Part shown: positions 16,894-25,879 of the stretch, piece after piece | How the letters are laid out: the number at the start of each line of letters is the position of its first letter | Position numbering within the stretch: the first letter of the stretch is position 1 | Made by a program: the position numbers and the translations under genes | NCBI GenBank assembly: GCA_023522315.1 | Contig: JAHCSU010000391.1 | Coordinates: 1 to 40,202, forward strand | Origin: Nostoc sp. CCCryo 231-06 | GTDB taxonomy: Bacteria > Cyanobacteriota > Cyanobacteriia > Cyanobacteriales > Nostocaceae | Length of the DNA stretch: 40,202 nucleotides | Direction: 5' to 3' | Notes under the pieces: generated by a model | What the model was told of the DNA's origin: nothing | What the model saw: only the letters and a program-made list of their open reading frames with translations | Database searches by the model: none

Positions 16894-17283
16894 CTACTCC
16901 CCTTCTACTTGTGCGCGATACTCATCTGCTGTCAAGGCATCCTCAACTTCATCAGGGTCATTGACGCGCACTTTCAAAAACCACCCTTCCCCGTAGGGGT
17001 CTTCTGACACATCTTCGGGAGAATTAATTAAGGCTTCATTGCGTTCTATAACTGTGCCTGTCACTGGTGAATTAAGTTCTTCAACGGCTTTGACTGATTC
17101 GATTGTGCCAAAGTTTTCTCCCCTAGTAAGAGCGTCGCCAATTTCTGGCAGTTCTAAAAAGACGATATCGCCTAATTCATGTACAGCAAATTCAGTAATA
17201 CCAATGGTGGCAATTTCACCATCTATTCGCACGTATTCATGAGAATCCAGGTATCTAAAATCCTGAGGATATTCAAAAGACAT
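16894..17283 (-). CDS. gcvH: Glycine cleavage system H-protein
   Basis: A 129-residue lipoyl-carrier protein of normal length. The lipoylated lysine is K65 in [18 protein letters not shown], with the conserved [13 protein letters not shown] before it and [12 protein letters not shown] after it. It shuttles the aminomethyl group between GcvP and GcvT and is reoxidised by dihydrolipoamide dehydrogenase, which is not in this window. It lies 126 bp after gcvT and 183 bp before gcvP on the same strand. The gap to gcvP contains CCCCACT/CCCTACT heptamers and a C/G-rich stretch, so separate promoters are possible. Confidence 0.97.
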   Translation of the reverse strand: MSFEYPQDFRYLDSHEYVRIDGEIATIGITEFAVHELGDIVFLELPEIGDALTRGENFGTIESVKAVEELNSPVTGTVIERNEALINSPEDVSEDPYGEGWFLKVRVNDPDEVEDALTADEYRAQVEGE

Positions 17284-17408
17284 ATCATTTCCTCTCCCTT
17301 ATCAAAAAAATTATTGCCCCAAAAGTCATCCAAGCCATATCTGGTAATGAACCTTACTGTAGATTGACTAACTCACAACACATTATTCCTCAAAAACCTC
17401 GATGCTTA

Positions 17409-18587
17409 TCAGTTGGCGACACGATTTTTTGACCGATAAAAGGGACGTTTAACTACAACTGCTGGGTAAGCTTTGCCGCGAATTTCGACTTCTAGCTGTT
17501 GACCAATGGTTGCTAGTTGGGTAGGAACGTAAGCTAAAGCAATGGGATAACCAAGTGTAGGCGACAAGGTGCCACTGGTAACTTCTCCTACAACTTTACC
17601 TGCTGATAAGACTTGATAGCCGTGACGAGCAATGTTGCGTCCTTGGGTTTGCAAACCGACCAATCGGCGCTGCACTCCAGTGGCTTTTTGCTGTGCTAAA
17701 ATTTCCCGACCAACAAATTCGCCTTTGGTATCTAAGTGAACTAGCCACCCCAAACCTGCTTCTAAGGGTGTGGTGGTGTCATCGATATCTTGTCCGTAAA
17801 GTGCCATTGCCGCTTCTAGCCGCAGAGTGTCTCTCGCACCGAGTCCACAGGGGATAACACCAGCATTATGGAGACTTCGCCATAATTCTACCCCCACATC
17901 CGGGTCTACCATCACCTCAAAGCCATCTTCTCCGGTGTAACCTGTGCGGGCCATGAAGGCAGGTTTACCTAATAGGGTTGCTTCTAAATGTCCGAAGGCT
18001 TTGATTGGTTGTAAGTCTTCTTGCACTAATGGCTGGAGGTATTTAATCGCTTTTGGCCCTTGCACTGCGATTAAAGCTTTTTCTGGTGAAAGGTCTTGGA
18101 ATTGCACTTTATCCAGGTCAAGGTGTTGCAATAGCCATGCTTTATCTTTAGCAGAGGTTGAAGCATTGACGATGATGAATGCCCTCTGTATACCAATGGC
18201 GTTTTCACCTTGATAATAAACAATGATGTCGTCAATAATTCCTGCTTGGGGATTTAACAAGACAGTGTATTGCGCTTGTCCAGGTTGCAATCGACTCAAG
18301 TCTGAAGGCACTAAAGGCTGGAGTTGAGAAATGAGGTTTTTACCTTGGAGGGTAAATTTGCCCATGTGAGAAATATCGAACATTCCAGCTGTATTTCTTA
18401 CAGCGTCGTGTTCGCGGCTAATGCCACTAAATTGCACAGGCATTTCCCAACCGCCAAAGCTGGTAAAGCGGGCTTTAAGTTCTACACCCAGTTGATACAA
18501 AGGGGTTCGCGCCGGAGATTGGGCGTTGTTTTCTTGATTAGCCACAGATAATTTTGCGTAAATGCGGAGCAACTTGCCGTTAGGCAT
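17409..18587 (-). CDS. gcvT: Aminomethyltransferase, glycine cleavage T-protein
   Basis: A 392-residue tetrahydrofolate-dependent enzyme that releases ammonia from the GcvH aminomethyl arm and forms methylene-THF. Conserved parts seen are [38 protein letters not shown] and [14 protein letters not shown]. The ATG at 18587 has GAGGTG five to ten bases upstream. However, the first 14 residues ([14 protein letters not shown]) look unlike the family, and a GTG at 18545 gives [20 protein letters not shown], a common cyanobacterial N-terminus; both starts are possible. It heads the gcvT-gcvH-gcvP series. I saw no glycine riboswitch upstream. Confidence 0.96.
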   Translation of the reverse strand: MPNGKLLRIYAKLSVANQENNAQSPARTPLYQLGVELKARFTSFGGWEMPVQFSGISREHDAVRNTAGMFDISHMGKFTLQGKNLISQLQPLVPSDLSRLQPGQAQYTVLLNPQAGIIDDIIVYYQGENAIGIQRAFIIVNASTSAKDKAWLLQHLDLDKVQFQDLSPEKALIAVQGPKAIKYLQPLVQEDLQPIKAFGHLEATLLGKPAFMARTGYTGEDGFEVMVDPDVGVELWRSLHNAGVIPCGLGARDTLRLEAAMALYGQDIDDTTTPLEAGLGWLVHLDTKGEFVGREILAQQKATGVQRRLVGLQTQGRNIARHGYQVLSAGKVVGEVTSGTLSPTLGYPIALAYVPTQLATIGQQLEVEIRGKAYPAVVVKRPFYRSKNRVAN

Positions 18588-18764
18588 CGCACCTCAACAT
18601 CTATCATCCTACGAGATGCTTTCTAGTTTTACAGTCTTGTGCATTGAATTAGGGCATTAGGCATGGTTATTTCCCTTGTCCCCCTTGTCTCCTTGTCCCC
18701 TTGTCGTCTTCTGTGAGGTTTAATAGTTAATGGTGGAAGTGTTGAGATTTATTAAGAAGACATT

Positions 18765-19262
18765 ATGAAATATTGGCGACTGTTAGCTAGCTTTGCGTTA
18801 GCTATGGTTCTTTTTTTGTTTCCCTTATCGGCGCAAGCTGCAAGTTCTTCCAGTATTACCCGTTCTGTGGGTAATGATGAACTCAAGGGCAAAGATTACT
18901 CCGGTCAAAGTTTAGTTAGTACTGAGTTTACCAATCTCAAATTAGAAAATGCTAATTTTAGCAATGCTGACTTACGTGGTGTCGTGTTTAACGGTACTCT
19001 GCTGGAGGGAGTAAATCTGCATGGTGCTGATTTTAGTGAAGGCATAGCCTATCTAACAAAGTTTAAGGATGCTGATTTAAGTGATGCTGTGTTGACTGAT
19101 GCAATGATGCTGCGTTCTATTTTTGATGATGTAAATGTCACAGGTGCTGATTTTACAAATGCAATTTTAGATGGGACGCAAGTAAAAAAACTTTGTGTTA
19201 AGGCAAGTGGTGTTAATTCTAAAACTGGTGTAGATACTCGCCAGTCTTTAGGATGTAAGTAG
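18765..19262 (+). CDS. Pentapeptide-repeat protein, probably thylakoid lumenal
   Basis: A 165-residue protein. Residues 1-26 form a Sec-type signal peptide ending SAQAA. The mature part carries A(D/N)LXX pentapeptide repeats ([20 protein letters not shown], then [11 protein letters not shown], and later [12 protein letters not shown]), which build a right-handed quadrilateral beta helix. The tail [17 protein letters not shown], then TRQSLGCK, has two cysteines spaced as in the lumenal pentapeptide proteins of cyanobacteria and plants (TL15/TL17 type). Its role is unknown. It is divergent from gcvT with a 177-bp gap containing CCCTTGT repeats. Confidence 0.82.
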   Translation: MKYWRLLASFALAMVLFLFPLSAQAASSSSITRSVGNDELKGKDYSGQSLVSTEFTNLKLENANFSNADLRGVVFNGTLLEGVNLHGADFSEGIAYLTKFKDADLSDAVLTDAMMLRSIFDDVNVTGADFTNAILDGTQVKKLCVKASGVNSKTGVDTRQSLGCK

Positions 19263-19404
19263 AATCTATCTCCCTCTTCGCTGGTGGAGAGGGAGATATT
19301 ATTTTAACTAATTCGTAATTCGTAATTTTTGAGTTAATTTATCTTCTCCCAAAGACAGTGGCTAAAAGGATGCCTATAGGTTGATTTGTTTTAGTCCTTC
19401 AGTA

Positions 19405-19432
19405 TTTGACTTTTGACTTTTGACTTTTGACT
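19405..19432. repeat. Heptamer STRR (TTTTGAC)
   Basis: About four head-to-tail copies of TTTTGAC lie just downstream of the TPR gene's stop, between convergent genes. Confidence 0.8.
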
Positions 19433-19447
19433 TTCGCTTTGCGATCG

Positions 19448-21340
19448 CTAGTGATATGCTTCTCTTAAAAAGCTGGCATAATTTGCCCGAATTGTCATAG
19501 TAGTAGGATGACTTACACCTAAAGTTTGTTCACAAATTTTCAAAGCTTGCTCAAATAAGGGTTTGGCTTTCCTGTAGCGTCTTGTATTACGGTAGAGCGC
19601 TGCGAGATTGTTTAGACTAATGGCGACATCAGGATGATTGTCTCCCAGCAGGCGTTTACTCAGTTCTAAAGCTTCTTGATACAAGGGTTCGGCTTTGCTG
19701 TAGCGCTCTGTAGATTCGTAGAGTTGTGCTAAATTGTTCAGGCTAGTGGTGACATCGAGATGGTTCTCTCCCAGCAGGCGTTTTCTCAGTTCTAAAGCTT
19801 TCTTAAGCAAGGGTTCGGCTTTGCTGTAGCGTCCTGTATAACAGTACAATGCTGCTAAATTGTTCAGAGTAGTGGCGACATGGGGATGTTCTTCTCCCAC
19901 TAGGCGTTTCCACAGTTTTAAAGCTTGCTGATACAAAGGTTCGGCTTCGCTATAGCGTCCTATAGATTCATAGAGTAATGCTAAATAGCTCAAGGTAGTG
20001 GCGACATCGGTATGTTCTTCTCCCAGCATCCGTTTTCTCAGTTTTAAAGCTTGTTGATACAGAGGTTCGGCTTCGCTGTAACGTCCTGTAGAATCGTAAA
20101 GTTGTGCTAAATTATTCAGGCTAGTGGCGACATCAAGATGGTTGTCTCCCAGCAGGTGTTTTCTAAGTTTTAAAGCTTGCTGATACAAAGGTTCAGCTTC
20201 GCTGTAGCGTCCTGTTGATTTGTAAAATCCTGCTAAATTGTTCAAACTAGCAGCGACATCGGTATGTTCTAAACCAAGACGATTTTGAGTCAGTTCTACA
20301 CACTTTTGCAACCAAGATTCTGCTTGCTGATAAAGTCCTTGACCTTGATAAAACCAGGCCAATTTGGTAAACAGAGTAATTAGATTTTCATCGCTCAGAT
20401 ATTGGGATAAGCGGGTTGCAACTTCTGTAATGTGCGGGATATGTGGAGTGAGGTTGAGAATATCTTCAGGATTGGGCTGTTGCGGAATTAGCTTTGCTAC
20501 CTCTAACATCATCACTGCAAAGTTAGTTTTTGCTTCATCCACCTCATTTGACTTATCCAACTTCATTTTAAAAAGTTGCCGAATGAGGGGATTGAGATGA
20601 TAAATTCCTTTACTTTTCTGTTGTAGCAAATGCAATTCTAGTAAATCGGCTATGGCTGTCTGCCAAAGTTTTTGTTTTTTATCATCTTCTATCGTTTCAA
20701 CAGATAAGGGGATATCAGCTAAGGCACACAAACTTAGCAAACAGCCAAAGCTTTGTGCATTCTCATCCAACTGTTCCCAACTTAATTCAAAAGCTTCGGC
20801 TACACCGTATTCATAAGGCATCAATGAGTTACCATTGACTACTGGTTCATGTTCCACTCGTTTCTTCTCTAGCCGCTTCAGCAGTGTTTCCAGAGAAAAA
20901 TCTGGCATTTTATCCAGATATCGCCCTACTAACTCTAACGTTAAAGGCAAATATCCTAAAAATTTACAAATTCTTCTCGCAACCCAAGGTTCTTGTTGCA
21001 GTCGTTCCCGAAGCACGAGCGTTTTTAATAATTTCATCGCCGCCAATGGTTTGAGGACATCCAATTCGCTATTATATTTTGCCCTCAGGTAAGCTTGTAA
21101 CTTTTCTAGTTTGTCCCAATTGTTAGAAATAGCTAACTCAGGATAACTCTGAGCGAACTTGTGATATATCTCGCCTATCCACTTTCTGAAAGCAGCAACA
21201 TCAACGTTTAATTCGCTGACAAGTTTAGCTTCACTTTTACCTAAATGTTCATTATTAAAATACTTTAGAAAAGCTGCTGTTTGCTCTAGAGATAAGCCAT
21301 GAGTAGCAGCTTCTTTGGCTAGAAAGTTAGCCCATTGCAT
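19448..21340 (-). CDS. NB-ARC/STAND-like TPR protein lacking the P-loop
   Basis: A 630-residue protein. Residues 1-90 form a helical domain resembling the N-terminal HTH of cyanobacterial NB-ARC proteins (LSLEQTAAFLKYFNNEHLGK, then FRKWIGEIYHKFAQSYPELA). From about residue 93 it continues with the late ARC part (LDVLKPLAAMKLLKTLV, then FLGYLPLTLELVGRYL) and a winged-helix-like region. Residues about 330-620 hold seven kinesin-light-chain-type TPRs of 42 residues (ATSLNNLAQLYDSTGRYSEA, then EPLYQQALKLRKRMLG). The Walker A and B segments that should lie between are absent, so it cannot work as an ordinary NTPase switch. It could be an in-frame deletion relic or an adaptor. Confidence 0.7.
   Translation of the reverse strand: MQWANFLAKEAATHGLSLEQTAAFLKYFNNEHLGKSEAKLVSELNVDVAAFRKWIGEIYHKFAQSYPELAISNNWDKLEKLQAYLRAKYNSELDVLKPLAAMKLLKTLVLRERLQQEPWVARRICKFLGYLPLTLELVGRYLDKMPDFSLETLLKRLEKKRVEHEPVVNGNSLMPYEYGVAEAFELSWEQLDENAQSFGCLLSLCALADIPLSVETIEDDKKQKLWQTAIADLLELHLLQQKSKGIYHLNPLIRQLFKMKLDKSNEVDEAKTNFAVMMLEVAKLIPQQPNPEDILNLTPHIPHITEVATRLSQYLSDENLITLFTKLAWFYQGQGLYQQAESWLQKCVELTQNRLGLEHTDVAASLNNLAGFYKSTGRYSEAEPLYQQALKLRKHLLGDNHLDVATSLNNLAQLYDSTGRYSEAEPLYQQALKLRKRMLGEEHTDVATTLSYLALLYESIGRYSEAEPLYQQALKLWKRLVGEEHPHVATTLNNLAALYCYTGRYSKAEPLLKKALELRKRLLGENHLDVTTSLNNLAQLYESTERYSKAEPLYQEALELSKRLLGDNHPDVAISLNNLAALYRNTRRYRKAKPLFEQALKICEQTLGVSHPTTMTIRANYASFLREAYH
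19566..20270. repeat. 126-bp tandem coding repeats (TPR units)
   Basis: Near-identical blocks of 126 bases (42 codons) repeat through the 3' half of the gene, marked by GGTTCGGCTT.GCT.TAGCG and TGTTCAG/TGCTAAATT words. Such arrays can change copy number by recombination. Confidence 0.75.
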
Positions 21341-21466
21341 AAACAGTTTATAATGTTTATCTTTAATTATAGTTTGTCTCTATTTGGAAATCTTTTCTCT
21401 TCGGGAGAGAAATAACATTTGTATAGAAACATTTAAAAGCAATGGCTTGCCGTTAGGGATTACCAT

Positions 21467-21508
21467 TTGAGCCTGTGAAGCTCGACGTTGAGCCTTTGAA
21501 CCTCAAGT
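21467..21508. repeat. Two units of the 21-bp repeat family
   Basis: TTGAGCCTGTGAAGCTCGACG and TTGAGCCTTTGAACCTCAAG(T) are the same family as the array at 22894-23082. They are followed by GCAGAGGACGCAGAGAGCGC-type repeats. The 21341-21697 gap holds only these repeats; the minus-strand frame through it is not a credible gene. Confidence 0.7.
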
Positions 21509-21697
21509 TTCAAGTTTGAGAATCGAACCGCAGAGGACGCAGAGAGCGCAGAGAGCGCAGCGTCTCGCAGAGAAGGAAGAGACAACAGGGAGCGATCGCT
21601 ATTTGAAGTTAGAATTGATGGGCGATCGCTGCTAAAATTTGAACTACAACTGTTGTATGGCATCAATTTGGTATGATTTTTTGAAAGGGTGCGATCG

Positions 21698-22690
21698 TTA
21701 GCGATATGCTTCTCTTAAAAATCTTGCATAATTTCCCCGAACCATCATTGTATCGGGATGACCTACACCTAAAGTACGTTCACAAATTGCTAAAGCTTGC
21801 TCAAATAAGGGTTCACCTTCACTGAAGCGTTTTGTAGAACAGTAGAGTCCTGCTAGATTGTTCAGGCTAGTGGCAACATCGGGATGATTGTCTCCCAGTA
21901 GGCGTTTGTAGAGTTCCAAAGCTTGCTGATACAGAGGTTCGCCTTCATTAAAGCGTCCTGTAGATTTATAAAGTGCTGCTAGATTGTTCAGGCTAGTAGC
22001 AATATCGGGATGTTCCGAACCCAGGCGATTTTCAGCAATTTTTACACACTCCCGCAACCAAGGTTCTGCTTGCTGATAAAGCCCTTGTCCTTGATAAAAC
22101 CAGCCTAAGCCTGTGAACGGTCTGATTAAATCCCCATCGCTTAGATACTCGGCTAAGTGGGTTGCAACTTCTGCAAGATGGGGGATATGTGAAGTGAAAT
22201 TGAAAATATCTTCACGGTTAAGCTGTTGAGGAATTCGCTTTGCCACCTCTACTATCTGCGCTACAAAAGCAGTTTTCACCTCAATTGCATTACTTGACTC
22301 ATCCAACTTCATTTGGAAAAATAGCCGAATTAGTGGATGTAAATGATATATTCCTTTAGCCTGCCATTGTATTAAATGCAGTTTCCGTAACTCTGCTATA
22401 GCTTTCTCCCAGAGTTCTTGTTCATTGTCATCTTCTATCGCCTCAACAGAAAAAGGAATATCAGCCAAGGCATACAAACTCAGCCAACAGCCTAAGCCTT
22501 GTGCATTTTCATCCAATTGTTCCCAACTCAATGCAAAAGCTTCAGCTACACCATATTGATAACGCATATACAGCCCGACTGAAATTATTCTTGCGGCGGC
22601 AATTTTAACTTCATTGTCGATTCGGGGAATTGCTTCTGTGATTGTGGCGATTACGGGTTTAGTTAAAACTTTAGTACGCCCCACAAGCAA
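21698..22690 (-). CDS. TPR protein, 5'-truncated paralogue of the STAND-like gene
   Basis: A 330-residue frame. From about residue 43 (YQYGVAEAFALSWEQLDENA onward) it matches residues about 176-630 of the neighbouring protein, but with three TPR blocks in place of seven. Residues 1-42 (MLVGRTKVLTKPVIATITEA and following) do not match the paralogue and look like an unrelated fragment joined in frame. Both helical domain and nucleotide-binding region are missing. Both genes end in the same words (FLREAY) and share downstream DNA (GATATGCTTCTCTTAAAAA), showing a local tandem duplication. It is most likely a decaying copy, although the frame is open. Confidence 0.55.
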   Translation of the reverse strand: MLVGRTKVLTKPVIATITEAIPRIDNEVKIAAARIISVGLYMRYQYGVAEAFALSWEQLDENAQGLGCWLSLYALADIPFSVEAIEDDNEQELWEKAIAELRKLHLIQWQAKGIYHLHPLIRLFFQMKLDESSNAIEVKTAFVAQIVEVAKRIPQQLNREDIFNFTSHIPHLAEVATHLAEYLSDGDLIRPFTGLGWFYQGQGLYQQAEPWLRECVKIAENRLGSEHPDIATSLNNLAALYKSTGRFNEGEPLYQQALELYKRLLGDNHPDVATSLNNLAGLYCSTKRFSEGEPLFEQALAICERTLGVGHPDTMMVRGNYARFLREAYR

Positions 22691-22744
22691 AAAAACAAAG
22701 TAGGCTTACTCGCAAAGGCAAATTTTTCGCTTCGTTGCTATCCC

Positions 22745-22860
22745 GCCTCGGAATCAATTCCGAGGCTAATAGCTTAAGTCCGTTAAAACGGACTAAATTT
22801 TAGTTAATTTGAGTTAGTTTTAACTGACTTGTGCTGTTAACCTGCGATTTGAATCGCAGG
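22745..22860. repeat. Cluster of three perfect hairpins
   Basis: GCCTCGGAAT/ATTCCGAGGC (22745-22766), AGTCCGTT/AACGGACT (22777-22794) and CCTGCGATT/AATCGCAGG (22841-22860) lie within 116 bp, each with a loop of two bases. This is a compound palindromic repeat. The 22691-23147 gap holds this cluster and the 21-bp array, without a gene. Confidence 0.85.
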
Positions 22861-22893
22861 CGGGCTGAAGGTATCGCCCATATACTTAAGCCT

Positions 22894-23082
22894 TTGAGCC
22901 TTTGAACCTGAACGTTGAGCCTCTGAACCTGAACGTCGAGCCTTTTTACTCGAACGTTGAGCCTTTGAGCCTGAACATTGAGCCTCTGAACCTGAACGTC
23001 GAGCCTTTTTACTCGAACGTTGAGCCTTTTTACTCGAACGTTGCACCTTTTTACTCGAACGTTGAGTTTTTGAACCTCAAAT
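22894..23082. repeat. 21-bp tandem repeat array (LTRR-like)
   Basis: Nine units of the form TTGAGCCTTTGAACCTGAACG. Two alternating types are seen, one with GAACCTG and one with TTACTCG. Units 1-3 and 4-6 form a 63-bp higher-order repeat, followed by extra TTACTCG units and a degenerate last unit. Both strands are open because 21 is a multiple of three, but the predicted peptides (QRSSKKARRSGSEA type) have no gene-like features. Confidence 0.9.
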
Positions 23083-23147
23083 TTGGGATTTGGTACTCAA
23101 AACAGTCAGGTAAATACTGTATTTCTTATGCCTTCTGCCTTCTTAAA

Positions 23148-25103
23148 CTAAGGCGACTGATTTAACACCCACTTTAACCACTGCCCAGAGGAACTTACAA
23201 CATTCAACCTTTGAACTCCAGTAGCACGGGCGGCGGCGAGTCCATCAACGGCGACTAATGCGGCGTATTGCAAGCCCAAAAAACTATCAACTGCTGCATA
23301 AGGGCCACCTAAAGTAATAGCCCCAGCAGCATACATTTCACCTCTATCACTACGCATTTCTACTAATTCAAAATTGTTCGCTACAGTCAATCGCCCCAAA
23401 TGATTCACTGGCAAGTTGTAATGTTTCACCAAATCTGCTATGAGGGGATTGGTATCTACCTTGGCATCCAGTCCGGTAGCATCAACAATAAAGTCAGCTA
23501 GCAATTTCATTTCCCCAAAGCTTTGTTCTCGGATATGGGTAATAGTCCGGTTTTGGGCATCTCGTTCTACATCCAGCACCTCACCAAAGGTAATTTGATA
23601 CCATCCTTCGCTTAACCCTTGGGCAGTAATTTGCTGCCAGTCTTGGCGGTCGGCGGTGGTGGTTCCACCCCAGTCTGCTAGTAAACCTTTGCGTTCATCG
23701 GGAGTGGCTTTTTCTAACATTGCCCGGAGTTCGCCGCCCCAACAGGCTTTTGGCCAGTTAAAGGGTTGAAATTCGTAATGATTTTTGACTAGGCGCTGGG
23801 TATTTTGAAATTTGTTGCCTTGAGGTTTAGGCGATCGCATTAAATGCAAAACTGCAATATTCCGATTTCTTTTTCTAGCTTCATAAATGCGCTGCACAAT
23901 CCGCGAAGCCACAATTCCCCGCCCCCGAATCAATACCGTACCACCTTGTTGCTCTAGTTGCTCATAAACATGATCGTGAGCTTCATAAGCATTCACGACA
24001 GACTTAAAATCTTGATATTTTTCTCTATAAGCTTGCAAATCTGGGAGAAACTGAATTGCTGGATACCCAGTAGCTAAATGTAAATAACGACTAACTAAAA
24101 AAGCATAATTTCCTGGGGCGCGAGAATAGGCTACGCAATATCTGCCATCATCAGTTTTGCGAATTCCCCTAACTCGTCCATAGCGATAAATTTGATTCCA
24201 GCCAATGCGCTTCGCCTCCCTATCTATGGAATCAAAGACATTACCCGCACGAGGTGTATAAGTTTCTGCAAATGTTGGTTCAGCAAACACTTGCCACAAA
24301 TACTTTAATGCTGATTTCATCTGTCCCTTGGTGCAATCGTGCCAAGCTTCACGCAAGGCATAACTAGGCCAGCCCCAAATATTATCAGGACAAGAGTCAG
24401 AATTAGAACGCAGTCTTTCATATAAGGGAATTTGCGAATTCAAACAAAGGCGCTTGTAACGAGCATAAGGTTCCGCTTCTAATCCCAAAGCCACAATTTT
24501 CTCAGCCTGCACACCACTAATTCGCAGCAAATCAGTCCAAAAAAAGCTACCCAGTCCCGCCCCGATCGCTAGATAATCAGATTCATCTACTGGCAGTCCT
24601 GTAGCATGAAGTGCTTGCACAGCGACATTTTGTGCCTGAAACGCTAGTGGCGGGAAATTACTCGTCAAGGGCGTTATGGGCTGGGCTACAGGCAAGGTGG
24701 GGTCTGGAAGATTGGTATTTGCGTTGAAGTGAATCGTTGAAGGGAGGCTGGTATCTGGTGCGGGTACGTTAACAGCAAATGTCACCGTAATCAGATATGG
24801 GCCAATTTGCAACGTATCGCCATTAGCCAGAACACTGCGCGTTTGTGGTTGACCATTGACATACACACCGTTAACGCTATTTTGGTCAATCACTACCAGA
24901 TGGTCTTGTTCCCAGTCAATTAGGGCATGGTAGCGAGAAACTTCATTACTGTTAAGTAGCATCCGAGAAACGCGCACTCCCCTAAATTCAGCAGGTAAGC
25001 GAGCGAATTCTCGACCAAAAGCGATCGGCATATTCAACCTTGGTTCTCGCCGTTCACCCGTGGCTGGTTCTTCCCAACTCAATTGGATTTGTTCATTAGT
25101 CAT
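23148..25103 (-). CDS. FHA domain fused to a Rossmann-type FAD/NAD(P) oxidoreductase-like protein
   Basis: A 651-residue fusion. Residues about 25-110 form an FHA phosphothreonine-binding domain with GREFARLP, EVSRYHALIDW and NSVNGVYVNGQP. A Pro/Thr-rich linker (about 110-165) leads to a second module. This has YLAIGAGLGSFFWTDLLRIS (GxGxxx motif, about 177), a later VLIRGRGIVASRIVQRIYEA, and a C-terminal FIVDATGLDAKV and EMYAAGAITLGGPYAAVDSF, as in flavin monooxygenase and N-hydroxylase-like folds. Function is unknown; the FHA part implies recruitment by a Ser/Thr kinase. The next upstream gene on the same strand is also an FHA protein. Confidence 0.75.
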   Translation of the reverse strand: MTNEQIQLSWEEPATGERREPRLNMPIAFGREFARLPAEFRGVRVSRMLLNSNEVSRYHALIDWEQDHLVVIDQNSVNGVYVNGQPQTRSVLANGDTLQIGPYLITVTFAVNVPAPDTSLPSTIHFNANTNLPDPTLPVAQPITPLTSNFPPLAFQAQNVAVQALHATGLPVDESDYLAIGAGLGSFFWTDLLRISGVQAEKIVALGLEAEPYARYKRLCLNSQIPLYERLRSNSDSCPDNIWGWPSYALREAWHDCTKGQMKSALKYLWQVFAEPTFAETYTPRAGNVFDSIDREAKRIGWNQIYRYGRVRGIRKTDDGRYCVAYSRAPGNYAFLVSRYLHLATGYPAIQFLPDLQAYREKYQDFKSVVNAYEAHDHVYEQLEQQGGTVLIRGRGIVASRIVQRIYEARKRNRNIAVLHLMRSPKPQGNKFQNTQRLVKNHYEFQPFNWPKACWGGELRAMLEKATPDERKGLLADWGGTTTADRQDWQQITAQGLSEGWYQITFGEVLDVERDAQNRTITHIREQSFGEMKLLADFIVDATGLDAKVDTNPLIADLVKHYNLPVNHLGRLTVANNFELVEMRSDRGEMYAAGAITLGGPYAAVDSFLGLQYAALVAVDGLAAARATGVQRLNVVSSSGQWLKWVLNQSP

Positions 25104-25133
25104 TTGTCACTTGTACTGAGCGAAGCCGAAGTA

Positions 25134-25184
25134 TTTGTCATTTGTCATTTGTCATTTGTCATTGGGCATTGGGCATTGGGCATG
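25134..25184. repeat. Heptamer STRRs (TTTGTCA, TTGGGCA)
   Basis: About four TTTGTCA units are followed by three TTGGGCA units, between the two FHA genes. The palindrome AGACGCGATTTATCGCGTCT follows at 25201-25220. The same heptamers recur at 40035-40112. Confidence 0.9.
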
Positions 25185-25223
25185 GAAAAAACTCTTGTAC
25201 AGACGCGATTTATCGCGTCTCTC

Positions 25224-25772
25224 TTAATTCCCTCCTACCAACACACTCACAGCCGCAGCTAAAGATGTCCCACACCAACGACAGCCAATTTGTAGATTCT
25301 CTCCTGGGGAAACTTTATGACATTTGGGGCATTCTAAGCCATAAACTCCTGGCGGTGGTGCGGGGGGTGTTGGTGAATACTGGTGATGTCCGATGTTTAC
25401 TGGTGGATCTGGTGGCATCAAAATTGTTGCTGGAATGCTACCTGTGGAAACGCTAGTAACATTGAGTTTTATTTGTCCTAAAGAGATACTACTGCCCTCA
25501 GTTAAAGGCATTTCACCTTGGACTAATTGCCGTCCATTGATAAGGGGGGGATTTTGCGATCGCAAATTCCTAATATAAAAGCGCTGTTGCTGGTGATGAA
25601 AAAATATTTCGACGTGTAAACCAGAGACAGTAGGGTGACTCAGAATAATATCGCACCGGAGTGGGTCACGACCGATGCGGACAGTGCCAAGATTTTTACT
25701 TGGCTGTTGTTCGTAAATGTTCTGAGTTTTATCTTGACCTGCATCGTGCCACTGTAAAGTTAGTGCGTTCAT
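25224..25772 (-). CDS. FHA domain protein with C-terminal zinc ribbon
   Basis: A 182-residue protein. Residues about 28-110 are an FHA domain: VRIGRDPLRCDIILSHPTVS, then GLHVEIFFH and PPLINGRQLVQGE (the usual S-x-x-H histidine after TVSGLH is kept). A proline-rich linker follows (PTPPAPPPGVYG). The tail LECPKCHKVSPGENLQIGCRW, then CGTSL, has CxxC...CxxC spacing, a rubredoxin-like zinc ribbon. It probably reads a phosphothreonine partner and presents it to other proteins. It lies 120 bp upstream of the FHA-oxidoreductase on the same strand, so the pair may be one signalling unit. Confidence 0.8.
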   Translation of the reverse strand: MNALTLQWHDAGQDKTQNIYEQQPSKNLGTVRIGRDPLRCDIILSHPTVSGLHVEIFFHHQQQRFYIRNLRSQNPPLINGRQLVQGEMPLTEGSSISLGQIKLNVTSVSTGSIPATILMPPDPPVNIGHHQYSPTPPAPPPGVYGLECPKCHKVSPGENLQIGCRWCGTSLAAAVSVLVGGN

Positions 25773-25879
25773 GGTTCTAACTTCGTAAATCGTATTTAGC
25801 TACTTCAACTTCTTTCTGTGCGATTCCTAACACGATTGAGTCGGTGCAAGCAAGTATTTAAAAAAAATTTCAACAAGAT

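Noticed and set aside
18588-18764. Glycine riboswitch upstream of gcvT
   Set aside because: The leader is short, contains heptamer-like CCCTTGT repeats and shows no aptamer-like paired elements.
21460-21666. A 68-codon minus-strand frame between the two TPR genes
   Set aside because: It is made of GCAGAGAGCGC-type intergenic repeats and part of the 21-bp family.
22837-23165. Open frames on both strands through the 21-bp array
   Set aside because: They arise because 21 is a multiple of three; the peptides are simple repeats with no homology or start signals.
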